This document shows, piece by piece, positions 8,270 to 17,926 of a DNA stretch of 37,353 bases (the stretch's first letter is position 1; each line of letters begins with the position of its first letter). The DNA lies in contig NZ_QAIL01000187.1 of NCBI RefSeq assembly GCF_003061025.1, positions 1-37,353 on the forward strand. The letters are read 5' to 3'. A program made the position numbers and the translations under genes. The notes beneath the pieces are model-generated. The model was not told the origin of the DNA and did not search any database. It saw only the letters and a program-made list of their open reading frames with translations. This DNA is from Pedobacter sp. HMWF019 (GTDB lineage Bacteria > Bacteroidota > Bacteroidia > Sphingobacteriales > Sphingobacteriaceae).

Positions 8270-10375
8270 ATGAACTGTTTTTTTTCTACTGCTCAAATCC
8301 AAATTCTCTCTAAATCCATGAAATTAGGCTTCTTTGCAATAATGAGTTTACTTTTTTGTTTAATCAATTTGGTATCTGCACAAGAGAAAACGCAGGGGGA
8401 ATGGAAAAATAACCACAGTTTATCTGAATTGTCAAGAGCTCCAATTGCATTGATTCCTTATCCCCAAGAAATTGTCTGGACAAATCAAAACTGGAAACCC
8501 ACAGGTAAGATTAGCGTTGTAGTTGATCATAGAGATCAGGAGTATCTCAAAAATGCAATCCGTTCGCTAAGCAGCTTGCTCGGTACTATCGGAATAGAGG
8601 TGGATAAAGAAGGTAATACTTTATCCAATAAACATCAGCAGGTTTCAATTCGTCTGGATAGTAATTTGGTTAAAAAAAGTGAAGGTTATCAATTGGAGGT
8701 TTCTGCAAAGGGTGTTTCTATTGTGGCCAGAGATGTTGCTGGGGCATTTTATGCAGTTCAGACACTCGGACAACTTTTAAAGAAAAATGGAAGCTATGTT
8801 TTTACGGGGTGTAAGGTAAACGATTGGCCAGCCTTCTCTTTACGTGGATTTATGCACGATACCGGAAGAAATTTCCAGGAGTTGGATATGTTGAAAGCGC
8901 AGCTTGACAGGCTTGCCGCTTATAAATATAATACTTTCCACTGGCATTTGACTGATAACCCAGCCTGGAGGCCCGAAAGTAAGGTTTTTCCTAAATTGAA
9001 TAAGGCCGAAAACAGGAAGAGTACAAGAGATCCGGAAAAGTCTTATAGTTTTGAGGAGATCCGGGAGTTGATCCGTTATGCGGGTACTTTGAACATAAGG
9101 GTCATTCCAGAACTGGATATGCCGGGACATAGTGCTTATTTCAAAACAGCTTTTGGTTTTACCATGAACTCTGAGCAAGGAATGAAAGTACTTGAACAAT
9201 TGATTGATGAGTTTTGTAAAGAAATACCGAAAAAGGATTGTCCTGTTATTCACCTGGGATCAGATGAAATACATATCCCTAATCCACAGGAGTTTATAGC
9301 CAGGATGTCAAATCGGGTAGAGGCAAACGGAAGAAAAGTTATGGTTTGGAACCCGGGCTTAAAAGGAGGAAATGAGATTATCGAGCAACTTTGGTATGAT
9401 GATGTTGTTTCCAAAGCTTTCGAAGGGAACCAGCATCCTTACGTTGATTCTTATGCCGGGTATTTGAATTCTTATGATGCGTTGACGCTTATTCAACGAT
9501 ATTTTTTTCAACAGGTTTGTAATAGACCTTATGGTAATCATCTGGCGATGGGAGGAATCCTTTGCTGCTGGCCGGATACCAGGGTAGATGATAAACGGAA
9601 TATTTATCGTTATAATCCTGTATGGCCAGGTATGCTTACTTATAGCGAAGCGTTATGGTGTGGAAGACCAGAAGCAGCCCCTCAATACATGAAAAATTTA
9701 CCAGCACCAAATACAGAGGCCGGTCAATATTTTAAGGAGTTTGAAAACAGATTGTCTGCTCATCGGGATCTGTATTTTCAAAATGATGCTTTTCCTTTTG
9801 TTCAATATAGTCAGGTTAAATGGCAACTTGCAGGCCCATCCGATACCACACTTCGAGTATCAGAATCGGTTAAACTGCCGGTTTTCGGAGGCGTACAGAG
9901 AATGGAGCAAATATTTCCTTCTGAATCGTTGAAGAATGAAATAAAGCAGACCGTGACCTTGTTTTCTGAAATTTACAGTGCTGAGCAAAAAACTATACAT
10001 GCGTGGGTTGGTTTCGAAACAGCAGTGCGTTCCAATCGCAGAAGTGCAGGTATACCGGCTTCGGGAAAATGGGATGCAAATGGCGGTAAGATATACATTA
10101 ATGATGTAGAATTGCCTGGGCCAAAATGGCAACAGCCTGGAGCAAACAGGTATCTCGAACCAACATGGGAAAAGCCGGGAAATGAAATTCCTTATACAGA
10201 CGAAGAATTTTATTGGACACGGCAGCCTGCTGATATTCAGTTAAAGAAAGGATGGAATACGATTAAGGTTACGGTACCTAGAACCTATGCAGACCAGGCC
10301 TGGATGTTTGCATTTGTTCCCGTAAAAAAAGATGGTTCAGGTAAATGGATTGAAGATTTAAGTGTAGAGTTCTAA
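8270..10375 (+). CDS. GH20 family beta-N-acetylhexosaminidase
   Basis: This 701-aa secreted protein has a GH20b-like N-terminal domain (about 55-185) and a GH20 catalytic barrel from about 190. Motifs are RGFMHDTGRNF (192-202), HWHLTDNPAW (224-233), PELDMPGHS (280-288) and HLGSDEIHI (328-336). The catalytic pair is D332-E333, using substrate-assisted catalysis as in the family. The last 200 or so residues form a beta-rich C-terminal region typical of long Bacteroidota members. A classic signal peptide begins at M17 (MKLGFFAIMSLLF..., ending VSAQ), so the true start may be 8318 rather than 8270. It would remove terminal GlcNAc or GalNAc from glycans after sialic acid is trimmed. The putative shared operator at 8202-8214 links it to the sialic-acid operon. 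Confidence 0.9.
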   Translation: MNCFFSTAQIQILSKSMKLGFFAIMSLLFCLINLVSAQEKTQGEWKNNHSLSELSRAPIALIPYPQEIVWTNQNWKPTGKISVVVDHRDQEYLKNAIRSLSSLLGTIGIEVDKEGNTLSNKHQQVSIRLDSNLVKKSEGYQLEVSAKGVSIVARDVAGAFYAVQTLGQLLKKNGSYVFTGCKVNDWPAFSLRGFMHDTGRNFQELDMLKAQLDRLAAYKYNTFHWHLTDNPAWRPESKVFPKLNKAENRKSTRDPEKSYSFEEIRELIRYAGTLNIRVIPELDMPGHSAYFKTAFGFTMNSEQGMKVLEQLIDEFCKEIPKKDCPVIHLGSDEIHIPNPQEFIARMSNRVEANGRKVMVWNPGLKGGNEIIEQLWYDDVVSKAFEGNQHPYVDSYAGYLNSYDALTLIQRYFFQQVCNRPYGNHLAMGGILCCWPDTRVDDKRNIYRYNPVWPGMLTYSEALWCGRPEAAPQYMKNLPAPNTEAGQYFKEFENRLSAHRDLYFQNDAFPFVQYSQVKWQLAGPSDTTLRVSESVKLPVFGGVQRMEQIFPSESLKNEIKQTVTLFSEIYSAEQKTIHAWVGFETAVRSNRRSAGIPASGKWDANGGKIYINDVELPGPKWQQPGANRYLEPTWEKPGNEIPYTDEEFYWTRQPADIQLKKGWNTIKVTVPRTYADQAWMFAFVPVKKDGSGKWIEDLSVEF

Positions 10376-10555
10376 CTGAACCGGTCCTCTTATTTTGCCT
10401 TTAATGTAGGATGGATATCAAGTGCGTCAGGCATATCTTACGCTAAAATTCACTTTTTAAAATCAAATTTTTTTTAAAGAAATGCAATCTAAAAATAAAT
10501 AAGTGTAACTTGATTTCAATCTTTTGATAGCCAGTATATTAAATTGAAAACCAAG

Positions 10556-11836
10556 ATGAAACCTAAACAACCAGAAAATCAAAATTCAAGAAGAGATTTT
10601 ATTAAAAAATCGGCAATTGGCCTGGCAGCATTTACCATTGTCCCAAGATATGTATTGGGTGGCCAGGGATATCTTGCACCAAGTGATAAATTAACTAAAG
10701 CTGTAATTGGTGTTGGCGGTATGGGAAGAGGCCATTTTGGCTACGAAGGCACACAGGTAGTGGCCATTTGTGATGTAGATCAGAACCACCTTAAACAGGC
10801 TGCGGCAATGTTAGATAAAGGGGTAAAAACATTTAGTGACTATAGAGAACTTATACAATTACCCGAAGTAGATATTGTACATATTGCTACCCCACCGCAC
10901 TGGCATGGTATAATGGCTGTAGATGCTGCAAATGCAGGTAAAGATATTTGGTGTGAAAAACCAATGACTCATACCATAGGCGAGGGAAAAAGAGTGGTAG
11001 AGGCTGTAAAGCAACATGGCAGAATGTTTAGATTAAATACCTGGTTTAGGTTCAAGGATACTTTTTACGGAATGGGTACAACTGTGAAACCGATTAAAAA
11101 ATTGGTAGATAGTGGTATGCTGGGCTGGCCATTAAAGGTGACTGTAAGCAAGCATACTGGCTACGACTGGAAATTTTACTGGGTGGGTAAAGATCATTTG
11201 GAGCCTCAGCCAGTACCACCGGAATTAGATTATAATGCATGGTTAGGCCCTGCACCGTATAAACCTTATAATGCACATCGTGTTCATCAAACTTTTAGGG
11301 GATATTGGGATTATGATGGTGGCGGATTAAGTGATATGGGGCAACATTACATCGATCCGATACAATACTTTTTAGGTAAAGATGATACCAATCCAATTTC
11401 TGTTGAAGTAGATGCACCGCAACAACATACCGATGCAGTAGGCATTTGGCGCAGAATTACTTATACCTATGCTGATGGCTGCCAGATCATATTGGATGGC
11501 GAAGGCAAAGATGTTAATGTACCTTATATAGAAGGACCAAAAGGTAAATTATATCCAGGCTTTAAGTCTGATATTCCTGATCTGGAACGTAAACTGGCAC
11601 AATTTCCCGATCCTGACCCAGAGATTGTAGAATTCTCAGAATCGGTAAGGACGAGAAAGAAATTTGCTCTGAATGAAGAGAACGGACACCGTTCTTGTAC
11701 TATTGTAAATATTGGTTTGGCGGCCTTAAGATTGGGCAGATCGTTAAAGTTTGACCCTGTTCAGCAAGAGTTTATTGATGATGAAGCTGCAAACAGATTA
11801 ATCAATCCAATAATGCGTGCACCATTTTCCATTTAA
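10556..11836 (+). CDS. Tat-exported Gfo/Idh/MocA-family oxidoreductase
   Basis: I place the start at ATG 10556 (426 aa); an upstream TTG at 10544 is in frame but less likely. A twin-arginine signal is clear: SRRDFIKKSAIGLAAF at about 11-26. The Rossmann motif IGVGGMGRG (51-59), the CEKPMTH motif (133-139; the Lys is the usual catalytic/cofactor residue) and GLSDMGQHYIDP mark the family. Export by Tat suggests a folded enzyme with bound NAD(P), as in Zymomonas glucose-fructose oxidoreductase. It is the first gene of a tight four-gene unit with a DUF1080 protein. In characterised systems such oxidoreductases make 3-keto-glycosides that DUF1080 enzymes cleave. Substrate specificity is unknown. 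Confidence 0.88.
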   Translation: MKPKQPENQNSRRDFIKKSAIGLAAFTIVPRYVLGGQGYLAPSDKLTKAVIGVGGMGRGHFGYEGTQVVAICDVDQNHLKQAAAMLDKGVKTFSDYRELIQLPEVDIVHIATPPHWHGIMAVDAANAGKDIWCEKPMTHTIGEGKRVVEAVKQHGRMFRLNTWFRFKDTFYGMGTTVKPIKKLVDSGMLGWPLKVTVSKHTGYDWKFYWVGKDHLEPQPVPPELDYNAWLGPAPYKPYNAHRVHQTFRGYWDYDGGGLSDMGQHYIDPIQYFLGKDDTNPISVEVDAPQQHTDAVGIWRRITYTYADGCQIILDGEGKDVNVPYIEGPKGKLYPGFKSDIPDLERKLAQFPDPDPEIVEFSESVRTRKKFALNEENGHRSCTIVNIGLAALRLGRSLKFDPVQQEFIDDEAANRLINPIMRAPFSI

Positions 11837-11859
11837 AACATCAGGTAATACAAACCATC

Positions 11860-14800
11860 ATGAATAAAAAAATATTAATGGTGCTGCCGGCTCTTGTAAT
11901 GCTTTCAAATGCATTTTTTACTTTAACGGCCCATGCACAAGATAAAAAAGACGAAAGAACTACAACTACGCGTATTGCAGATTTACTGGCGCAATTACCT
12001 GCCAGAGATGCTGCGCAGCTAGAAGGTAACATGAAAGAAGTTGCCAATTTAGGCGAAGAAGGATATGTAACCTTAATTAGTGGTTTAACAGCTCCCAAAC
12101 AAGGGAATAATGCCTTAATTGAATATGCTGTAGGTGGTTTTACTGCCTATGCCACAAAAAGTGGTCAGCAAGATTTAAGGAGCATGGCCGTCAGTGCCTA
12201 CTGTAAATCTTTAACCAAATTATCAGACAAACAGAACAAAGCATTTATCATTAGCCAGTTCGATCTGGTAGGGAATGAAGCAGCCGTTTCCTGTTTAGAA
12301 GTTTACCTTACTGATGAGCAATTGGCAGACGAAGCCTCGAGGGCTTTAGCTAAAATTGGAACAACGTCTTCAACAACGGCATTGGTGAGCGGTTTAAGTA
12401 AAGCTACGGGTAAGGCGAAAATTGCCATTGTAGAAGCATTAGGGCACACTCATTCTAAGGCGGCAGCTACAGCCATTTTTCCATTGGCCATGGGTACAGA
12501 TAAAGAATTAACTAAAGTTAGTTTGTATGCTTTGGCCAATATTGGCGATGCATCTTCCAAAGAAATTTTGGTAAAAGCTGCTGAACAAGCGGGTTATAAA
12601 TATGATCAAACCAATGCAGTAGCTGCTTTATTGGTGTATGCACAGAAAAATGTAGCAACCGATAGAACTGGTGTAGAAACCATAGCTAAAACAATTTTGG
12701 GAAAAGCAACAGCTGATGATCAGGTCAACGAGCGCATTGCGGCCTTAAAATTACTTTCGGCAACGCAAGCTGATCAGCAAGCTTTGTTGGAGGCTATGGC
12801 CGATAAACAGTTGGAGTTCCGTGCAGCTGCGGTTAAATTTGCCGCAGCTGGTGTGAATGATAGCAATAGTGCAGCCTGGGTAAGTCAACTAAAAAAGACA
12901 GATGCCTCAACCCAGGTTTCTATTTTAGATATGCTGGGAAATAGCAAAGCAAAATCTGTACTGCCAGAGGTGTTGAAATTTATAAAAAGTGGTGATCAGC
13001 AGGTAAAGCTTGCCGCCATCAATGCCGCTGTTAAGCTTGGGCAGGAAAGTGTTTTAGATGACTTGCTGAAAATAATGGAAAAAGGTGATGCTACAAGTAT
13101 AGAGGGCATTGCCAATGGTATTTTAAGAATAAAAGGCGAAAGTGTTGCCACTAAAGTTGGAGCTTATATTCCGAAGGCTAAACCAGAGGCGCAAGTGGCC
13201 TTGATTAATATTTTAGCTGCCCGTGCAGCAATAAGTCAAATAACAGTTATTTATGCTTTATTAAATAGTAAGAATACTGAAGTTAGAAAAGCGGCATTTC
13301 TTTCCCTGCAACATGTGGCTGTAGCAGAAAACAAAACACAATTGTTTGATCTTTTAAATAAAACTACCGATGCCAGTGAACTCACTGCTGTTCAAGAAGC
13401 CATTATTGCTTCTGTAAAAGGAACTGCAGATAAAGATGCGCAAGCTGATGCTATCCTTCAGCAAATGGGAAATACACCTGCAGATAAGAGATCGTTGTTT
13501 TACAAGGTATTAGGTAGCTTAGGTGATCAGAAATCGTTAAAGTTTGTATCCGAGGCATATGCCTCAGGCGATGATAGGACAAAGAGGGCTGCAATTGAAG
13601 CACTTTCTTCATGGACGGATGCGAGTTCGATTAACGAGTTGATCCGTATTGCCCGTACGACCGCTAATCCAGACTTTTTAAATCAAGCTATTACCGGTTA
13701 TCTGGCCTTGGTAAGAAATACCGACTATCCTGCCGAGCAACGTTTATTATTGTTGCGTAATGCAATGGCTATAGCCAAAACTCCAGTTCAGCAACAGCAA
13801 ATTCTGAAAGATACCGAACAAGCCAAATGCTTTAATGCGATTGTATTTGCAGGGCAGTATTTAGATGATGCGGCTTTACAGCAGGCCGCGGCAAATGCAG
13901 TGATGAACATTACCATGGCCGGAACGTATAACGGCGACATTATAATAGGCTTGTTAAATAAAACAATTGCAGTAATCACCGGGGGAGATGCGGGCTATCA
14001 GAAAGAAGGTATGCGTAAATATATTTCAGAAATGAAAGCTGGCGAAGGCTTTGTACAAGTTTTTAATGGAAAGGACCTGTCTGGCTGGAAAGGTCTTGTA
14101 GGCGATCCGATCAAAAGATCACAGATGGATGAAAAGACCTTGGCTGATGCGCAGACCAAAGCCGATGCTGAAGCCCGGGAAAGCTGGAAAGTGATTAATG
14201 GCGAACTTCAATTTCAAAGCCATGGTAATAACCTTGCTACTGTTAAAAAGTATGGTGATTTTGAAATGCTGGTAGACTGGAAAATCATTGACGATAAAAA
14301 GGGCGAGGGGGATGCAGGTATTTATCTGCGCGGCACGCCACAGGTTCAGATCTGGGATCTTGCCCGTACAAAGGTTGGTGCACAGGTAGGTTCCGGCGGT
14401 TTATACAACAATCAAAGCAACGAAAGTAAACCGCTTAAAGTAGCAGACAATAAGTTAGATGAGTGGAATACATTCAGAATCTTAATGAAAGGTGACCGGG
14501 TTACGGTTTATCTGAACGGACAATTGGTTACAGATAACGTGATCTTAGAAAATTACTGGGATAGGAGCCTGCCGATTTTTGCAGAAGAGCAGATTGAATT
14601 GCAAGCGCATGGATCGCCAGTGGCTTATCGTGATATTTACATTAAAGAAATCCCCCGGCCAAAACCTTTTGAACTGAGTACACAAGAGAAAAAGGAAGGT
14701 TATAAAGTATTGTTCGATGGAACCAATATGCACAGCTGGACAGGCAATACCACCGATTATGTAATTGAAGATGGAAACATCGCCGTCAGGCCAAAACCAG

Positions 14801-15333
14801 GTAAAGGATCGGGCGGTAATTTGTTCACCAAAGAAGAATATAGTGATTTTATTTTCCGGTTTGAATTTCAATTGACACCTGCTGCCAATAACGGTTTAGG
14901 AATCAGAGCTCCTTTAGAGGGAGATGCTGCTTATGAGGGTATGGAGTTGCAGATTTTGGATAATGAAGCACCAGTTTATAAAGATTTGAAAGTGTATCAA
15001 TACCATGGCTCTGTATACGGTACTATCCCTGCTAAAAGAGGGTTTTTAAAACCGACAGGGGAGTGGAATTACGAAGAAGTAGTTGCCAGAGGATCTAAAA
15101 TTAAAGTGATCTTAAACGGTACTGTGATTTTGGATGGCGATATCGAGCCATTTAAGAAAAATGGTACCCCCGATCATCAGGATCATCCAGGCTTATTGCG
15201 TGAGCGCGGACATATTGGTTTCCTTGGTCACGGATCGCCAGTGCAGTTCCGCAGCATCAGGATTAAAGATTTGAGCATAAAAGATTCTGCTGAAAAAGAA
15301 ATAGCCGTAAAAGCTACATCTAAAAAGAAATAA
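11860..15333 (+). CDS. HEAT-repeat protein with two DUF1080 (3-keto-disaccharide hydrolase) modules
   Basis: This is a 1157-aa secreted protein with a signal peptide ending TAHAQ (about residue 27). Residues about 35-720 are helical HEAT-like repeats rich in Ala and Leu. Two DUF1080 (PF06439-like) beta-sandwich modules follow. The first starts at about 730 (FVQVFNGKDLSGW...) and contains GDAGIYLRGTPQVQIWD; the second starts at about 947 (YKVLFDGTNMHSWTG...). Each has the typical NGKDL.GW / FDGTNM..W opening and a GSPVQFRSIRIKDL or GSPVAYRDIYIKEI ending. DUF1080 enzymes act on 3-keto-glycosides; the HEAT part may be a scaffold. It is 23 bases after one Tat oxidoreductase gene and 30 before the next. 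Which module is active is not known. Confidence 0.88.
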   Translation: MNKKILMVLPALVMLSNAFFTLTAHAQDKKDERTTTTRIADLLAQLPARDAAQLEGNMKEVANLGEEGYVTLISGLTAPKQGNNALIEYAVGGFTAYATKSGQQDLRSMAVSAYCKSLTKLSDKQNKAFIISQFDLVGNEAAVSCLEVYLTDEQLADEASRALAKIGTTSSTTALVSGLSKATGKAKIAIVEALGHTHSKAAATAIFPLAMGTDKELTKVSLYALANIGDASSKEILVKAAEQAGYKYDQTNAVAALLVYAQKNVATDRTGVETIAKTILGKATADDQVNERIAALKLLSATQADQQALLEAMADKQLEFRAAAVKFAAAGVNDSNSAAWVSQLKKTDASTQVSILDMLGNSKAKSVLPEVLKFIKSGDQQVKLAAINAAVKLGQESVLDDLLKIMEKGDATSIEGIANGILRIKGESVATKVGAYIPKAKPEAQVALINILAARAAISQITVIYALLNSKNTEVRKAAFLSLQHVAVAENKTQLFDLLNKTTDASELTAVQEAIIASVKGTADKDAQADAILQQMGNTPADKRSLFYKVLGSLGDQKSLKFVSEAYASGDDRTKRAAIEALSSWTDASSINELIRIARTTANPDFLNQAITGYLALVRNTDYPAEQRLLLLRNAMAIAKTPVQQQQILKDTEQAKCFNAIVFAGQYLDDAALQQAAANAVMNITMAGTYNGDIIIGLLNKTIAVITGGDAGYQKEGMRKYISEMKAGEGFVQVFNGKDLSGWKGLVGDPIKRSQMDEKTLADAQTKADAEARESWKVINGELQFQSHGNNLATVKKYGDFEMLVDWKIIDDKKGEGDAGIYLRGTPQVQIWDLARTKVGAQVGSGGLYNNQSNESKPLKVADNKLDEWNTFRILMKGDRVTVYLNGQLVTDNVILENYWDRSLPIFAEEQIELQAHGSPVAYRDIYIKEIPRPKPFELSTQEKKEGYKVLFDGTNMHSWTGNTTDYVIEDGNIAVRPKPGKGSGGNLFTKEEYSDFIFRFEFQLTPAANNGLGIRAPLEGDAAYEGMELQILDNEAPVYKDLKVYQYHGSVYGTIPAKRGFLKPTGEWNYEEVVARGSKIKVILNGTVILDGDIEPFKKNGTPDHQDHPGLLRERGHIGFLGHGSPVQFRSIRIKDLSIKDSAEKEIAVKATSKKK

Positions 15334-15363
15334 GTTAAATTTAACATAACAACTGTTTAAATA

Positions 15364-16818
15364 ATGATTGAAGATAAGGCAAATTTGAAAACCGAAAATT
15401 CGAGAAGAAACTTTATTAAAACAACAGCACTCGCAGCAGCTGGATTTATGATTGTACCCCGATATGTATTAGGTGGACCAGGCTTTCTGGCCCCAAGTGA
15501 TCGGTTACAATTGGCTGGTATAGGTGCAGGTGGAAAAGGAGAGGGAGATATTGCCAGTATTGTTAGAGGAGGTAAAACAGATGTTGCCTTTCTATGCGAT
15601 GTAGACGATAGAAGAGCTGCTAATTCCTTAAAGAACTTCCCGAAGGCAAAATATTATAAAGATTATCGCGAATTATTGGATAAAGAAGGCAAAAATATTG
15701 ATGCTATAACCGTATCCACACCTGATCATACCCATGCACAGATTGCCATGGCTGCTATGCAGCTGGGTAAACATGTATACGTGCAAAAGCCTTTAACCCA
15801 TGATATTTATGAAGCCCGGATGTTAACCGAGGCCGCAAATCGTTATAAAGTGGTTACGCAAATGGGAAATCAGGGGGCATCGGGCGATGGTGTCAGAAGG
15901 CTTCAGGAATGGTACGATGCTGGTAGAATCGGTAAAGTACATACGGTTTACTGTTGGACCAATCGACCTGTATGGCCGCAGGGAATTTCATGGCCAGCAG
16001 GAAAAGACGAAATACCAAAAGAGCTCGACTGGGATTTGTGGTTAGGAAGTGCTCCATATAAAGAATATGTAAATAAACTGGTGCCCTTTAACTGGAGGGG
16101 CTGGTGGGATTATGGTACTGGCGCCATTGGCGACATGGGCTGTCATTTGGTGGAACCACCTTTTAGAGTATTAGGTTTAGACACGCCCATCAGTGTAGAA
16201 TGCAGTGTGGGTAGCGTATATGTGGATGAATTCAAACGGGCCTACTTACCGGAAAGCTGTCCCCCATCAAGCCATGTCATCCTAACTTTTGCCAAAACGG
16301 AAAAAACCAAGCATGAAGTTCAGCTACATTGGATGGACGGCGGAATCAAGCCTGAACGTCCGGAAGAATTGGGTCCGAATGAAAGTTTTGGCGATAATGG
16401 TGTGCTTTTTATTGGTACAAAAGGCAAAATGATCTGCGAAACCTATGGTAAAAATCCAAAGCTATTGCCATTGTCACGCAATGAGTCAGATAAAACTAAA
16501 ATCACCATACCGCGTATTGCTAATCAGGAAGAAGGTCATTATACGCAATTTGCCGAAGCTGCTATTGCGGGCTATGGTAAAATAGCCTTAAGTTCGCCGT
16601 TTGAAATTGCCGGACCGCTTACTGAAACTTTATTAATTGCCAATTTAGCGATCAGAGGCACAGATGTACAGCGCAGAGATACAGCAGGTAAAATCAGTTA
16701 TCCGGGCAGAGATATCAAATTGCTTTGGGACAAGGTAAATATGAAGGTGACCAATTTTGATGAAGTAAACCAATTTGTAAAAAGAGAGTACCGTAAAGGC
16801 TGGAGTTTGGGTGTTTAA
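15364..16818 (+). CDS. Tat-exported Gfo/Idh/MocA-family oxidoreductase
   Basis: This is a 484-aa paralogue of the protein at 10556-11836. Its signal SRRNFIKTTALAAAGF and the following IVPRYVLGG.GFLAPSD segment match that paralogue almost residue for residue. The Rossmann region has GIGAGGKGEGD. The usual EKP motif reads VQKPLTHD here, with Gln in place of Glu and the Lys kept. GAIGDMGCHLVEP marks the C-terminal domain. The Tat signal suggests folded export with bound cofactor. It lies inside the same unit as the DUF1080 protein and ends 8 bases before the third oxidoreductase gene. It probably oxidises or isomerises a sugar or polyol in the periplasm; specificity is not deducible. Confidence 0.88.
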   Translation: MIEDKANLKTENSRRNFIKTTALAAAGFMIVPRYVLGGPGFLAPSDRLQLAGIGAGGKGEGDIASIVRGGKTDVAFLCDVDDRRAANSLKNFPKAKYYKDYRELLDKEGKNIDAITVSTPDHTHAQIAMAAMQLGKHVYVQKPLTHDIYEARMLTEAANRYKVVTQMGNQGASGDGVRRLQEWYDAGRIGKVHTVYCWTNRPVWPQGISWPAGKDEIPKELDWDLWLGSAPYKEYVNKLVPFNWRGWWDYGTGAIGDMGCHLVEPPFRVLGLDTPISVECSVGSVYVDEFKRAYLPESCPPSSHVILTFAKTEKTKHEVQLHWMDGGIKPERPEELGPNESFGDNGVLFIGTKGKMICETYGKNPKLLPLSRNESDKTKITIPRIANQEEGHYTQFAEAAIAGYGKIALSSPFEIAGPLTETLLIANLAIRGTDVQRRDTAGKISYPGRDIKLLWDKVNMKVTNFDEVNQFVKREYRKGWSLGV

Positions 16819-16826
16819 TATTTAGT

Positions 16827-17909
16827 ATGTCAATAGAAAATAAGAATTTAAGAGTATTAGTAGTAGGCTGTGGCAATATGGGTGCTTCCCACGCCACAGC
16901 TTATCATAATTTACCGGGTTTTGAAATATGTGGATTGGTTTCTACCGGCAAAAGCAAGGAGATCCTTAATCAAAAACTAGGTGGACAATATGATTTGTAT
17001 ACTGATTTTTATGAGGCAGTTGAGATCACCAAGCCGGATGCCGTTTGCATTTCTACTTATCCTGATACGCATGAAGCTTATGCAATAAAATCTTTCGAAA
17101 GTGATTGCCATGTGTTTATCGAAAAACCACTGGCTGATTGTGTAGAAGGGGCAATACGAGTAGCAGAAGCCGCAAAAAAAGCGAACAAAAAATTATTGGT
17201 TGGTTATATTCTCCGCTATCACCCCTCATGGAAAAAATTTACCGAGCTGGCTCAGGAAATGGGAAAGCCCTTAGTTATGCGTATGAATTTAAACCAGCAA
17301 AGCCATGGGCCTAAATGGACAGTGCATCGTAATCTGATGAAAAGTTTAAGCCCGATTGTGGACTGTGCTGTACATTATATTGATATCATGTGCCAGATGA
17401 CACGGTCGACGCCCATACAAGTGAGTGCCATTGGTGCCAGGCTTACTGACGATATCCCTGAATGGAATTACAATTATGGACAGTTGCAGATTCGTTTTGA
17501 AGATGGCTCTATCGGTTGGTACGAAGCTGGCTGGGGCCCAATGGTAAGCGACAATGCTTTCTTTATTAAGGATGTTTTTGGACCAAGGGGAGCAGTATCT
17601 ATTGTGGCCAGGGAGGCATCAGCCAGTGGAAAATCTGATTCGGTTGATTCTCATACTAAAACGGAGTCCATTAAAGTCCATTACGCAGATCTGGACCAGG
17701 AAGATGAATTTGCTAAGATAGACGAATACCTGGATCTGCAGGATGAACCCAATCATCAGGAACTTTGCGACCGGGAACAAATCTTTTTTCTAAAGTCAAT
17801 CCAGGAAGATCTTGATCTTAGCTCAGCGACAGAAGATGCTGTGAACAGTCTAAAAATAGCTTTTGCCTGCGATGAATCTGTAAAAACGGGACAGACAGTG
17901 TTACTGTAG
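16827..17909 (+). CDS. Cytoplasmic Gfo/Idh/MocA-family oxidoreductase
   Basis: This is a 360-aa protein with no signal peptide. The Rossmann motif is VVGCGNMGASHA (about 12-23), and the family motif FIEKPLADC has the conserved Lys. SPIVDCAVHYIDIMCQM lies in the substrate-binding domain. It starts 8 bases after the upstream paralogue and is the last gene of the four-gene unit. Because it lacks export signals, it likely acts on the same sugar after import. Reduction of a 3-keto sugar back to the hydroxyl form is an attractive role, but this is inference. It ends close to the convergent DUF1080 gene. Confidence 0.85.
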   Translation: MSIENKNLRVLVVGCGNMGASHATAYHNLPGFEICGLVSTGKSKEILNQKLGGQYDLYTDFYEAVEITKPDAVCISTYPDTHEAYAIKSFESDCHVFIEKPLADCVEGAIRVAEAAKKANKKLLVGYILRYHPSWKKFTELAQEMGKPLVMRMNLNQQSHGPKWTVHRNLMKSLSPIVDCAVHYIDIMCQMTRSTPIQVSAIGARLTDDIPEWNYNYGQLQIRFEDGSIGWYEAGWGPMVSDNAFFIKDVFGPRGAVSIVAREASASGKSDSVDSHTKTESIKVHYADLDQEDEFAKIDEYLDLQDEPNHQELCDREQIFFLKSIQEDLDLSSATEDAVNSLKIAFACDESVKTGQTVLL

Positions 17910-17926
17910 AGCCGAATGACAAAAAA

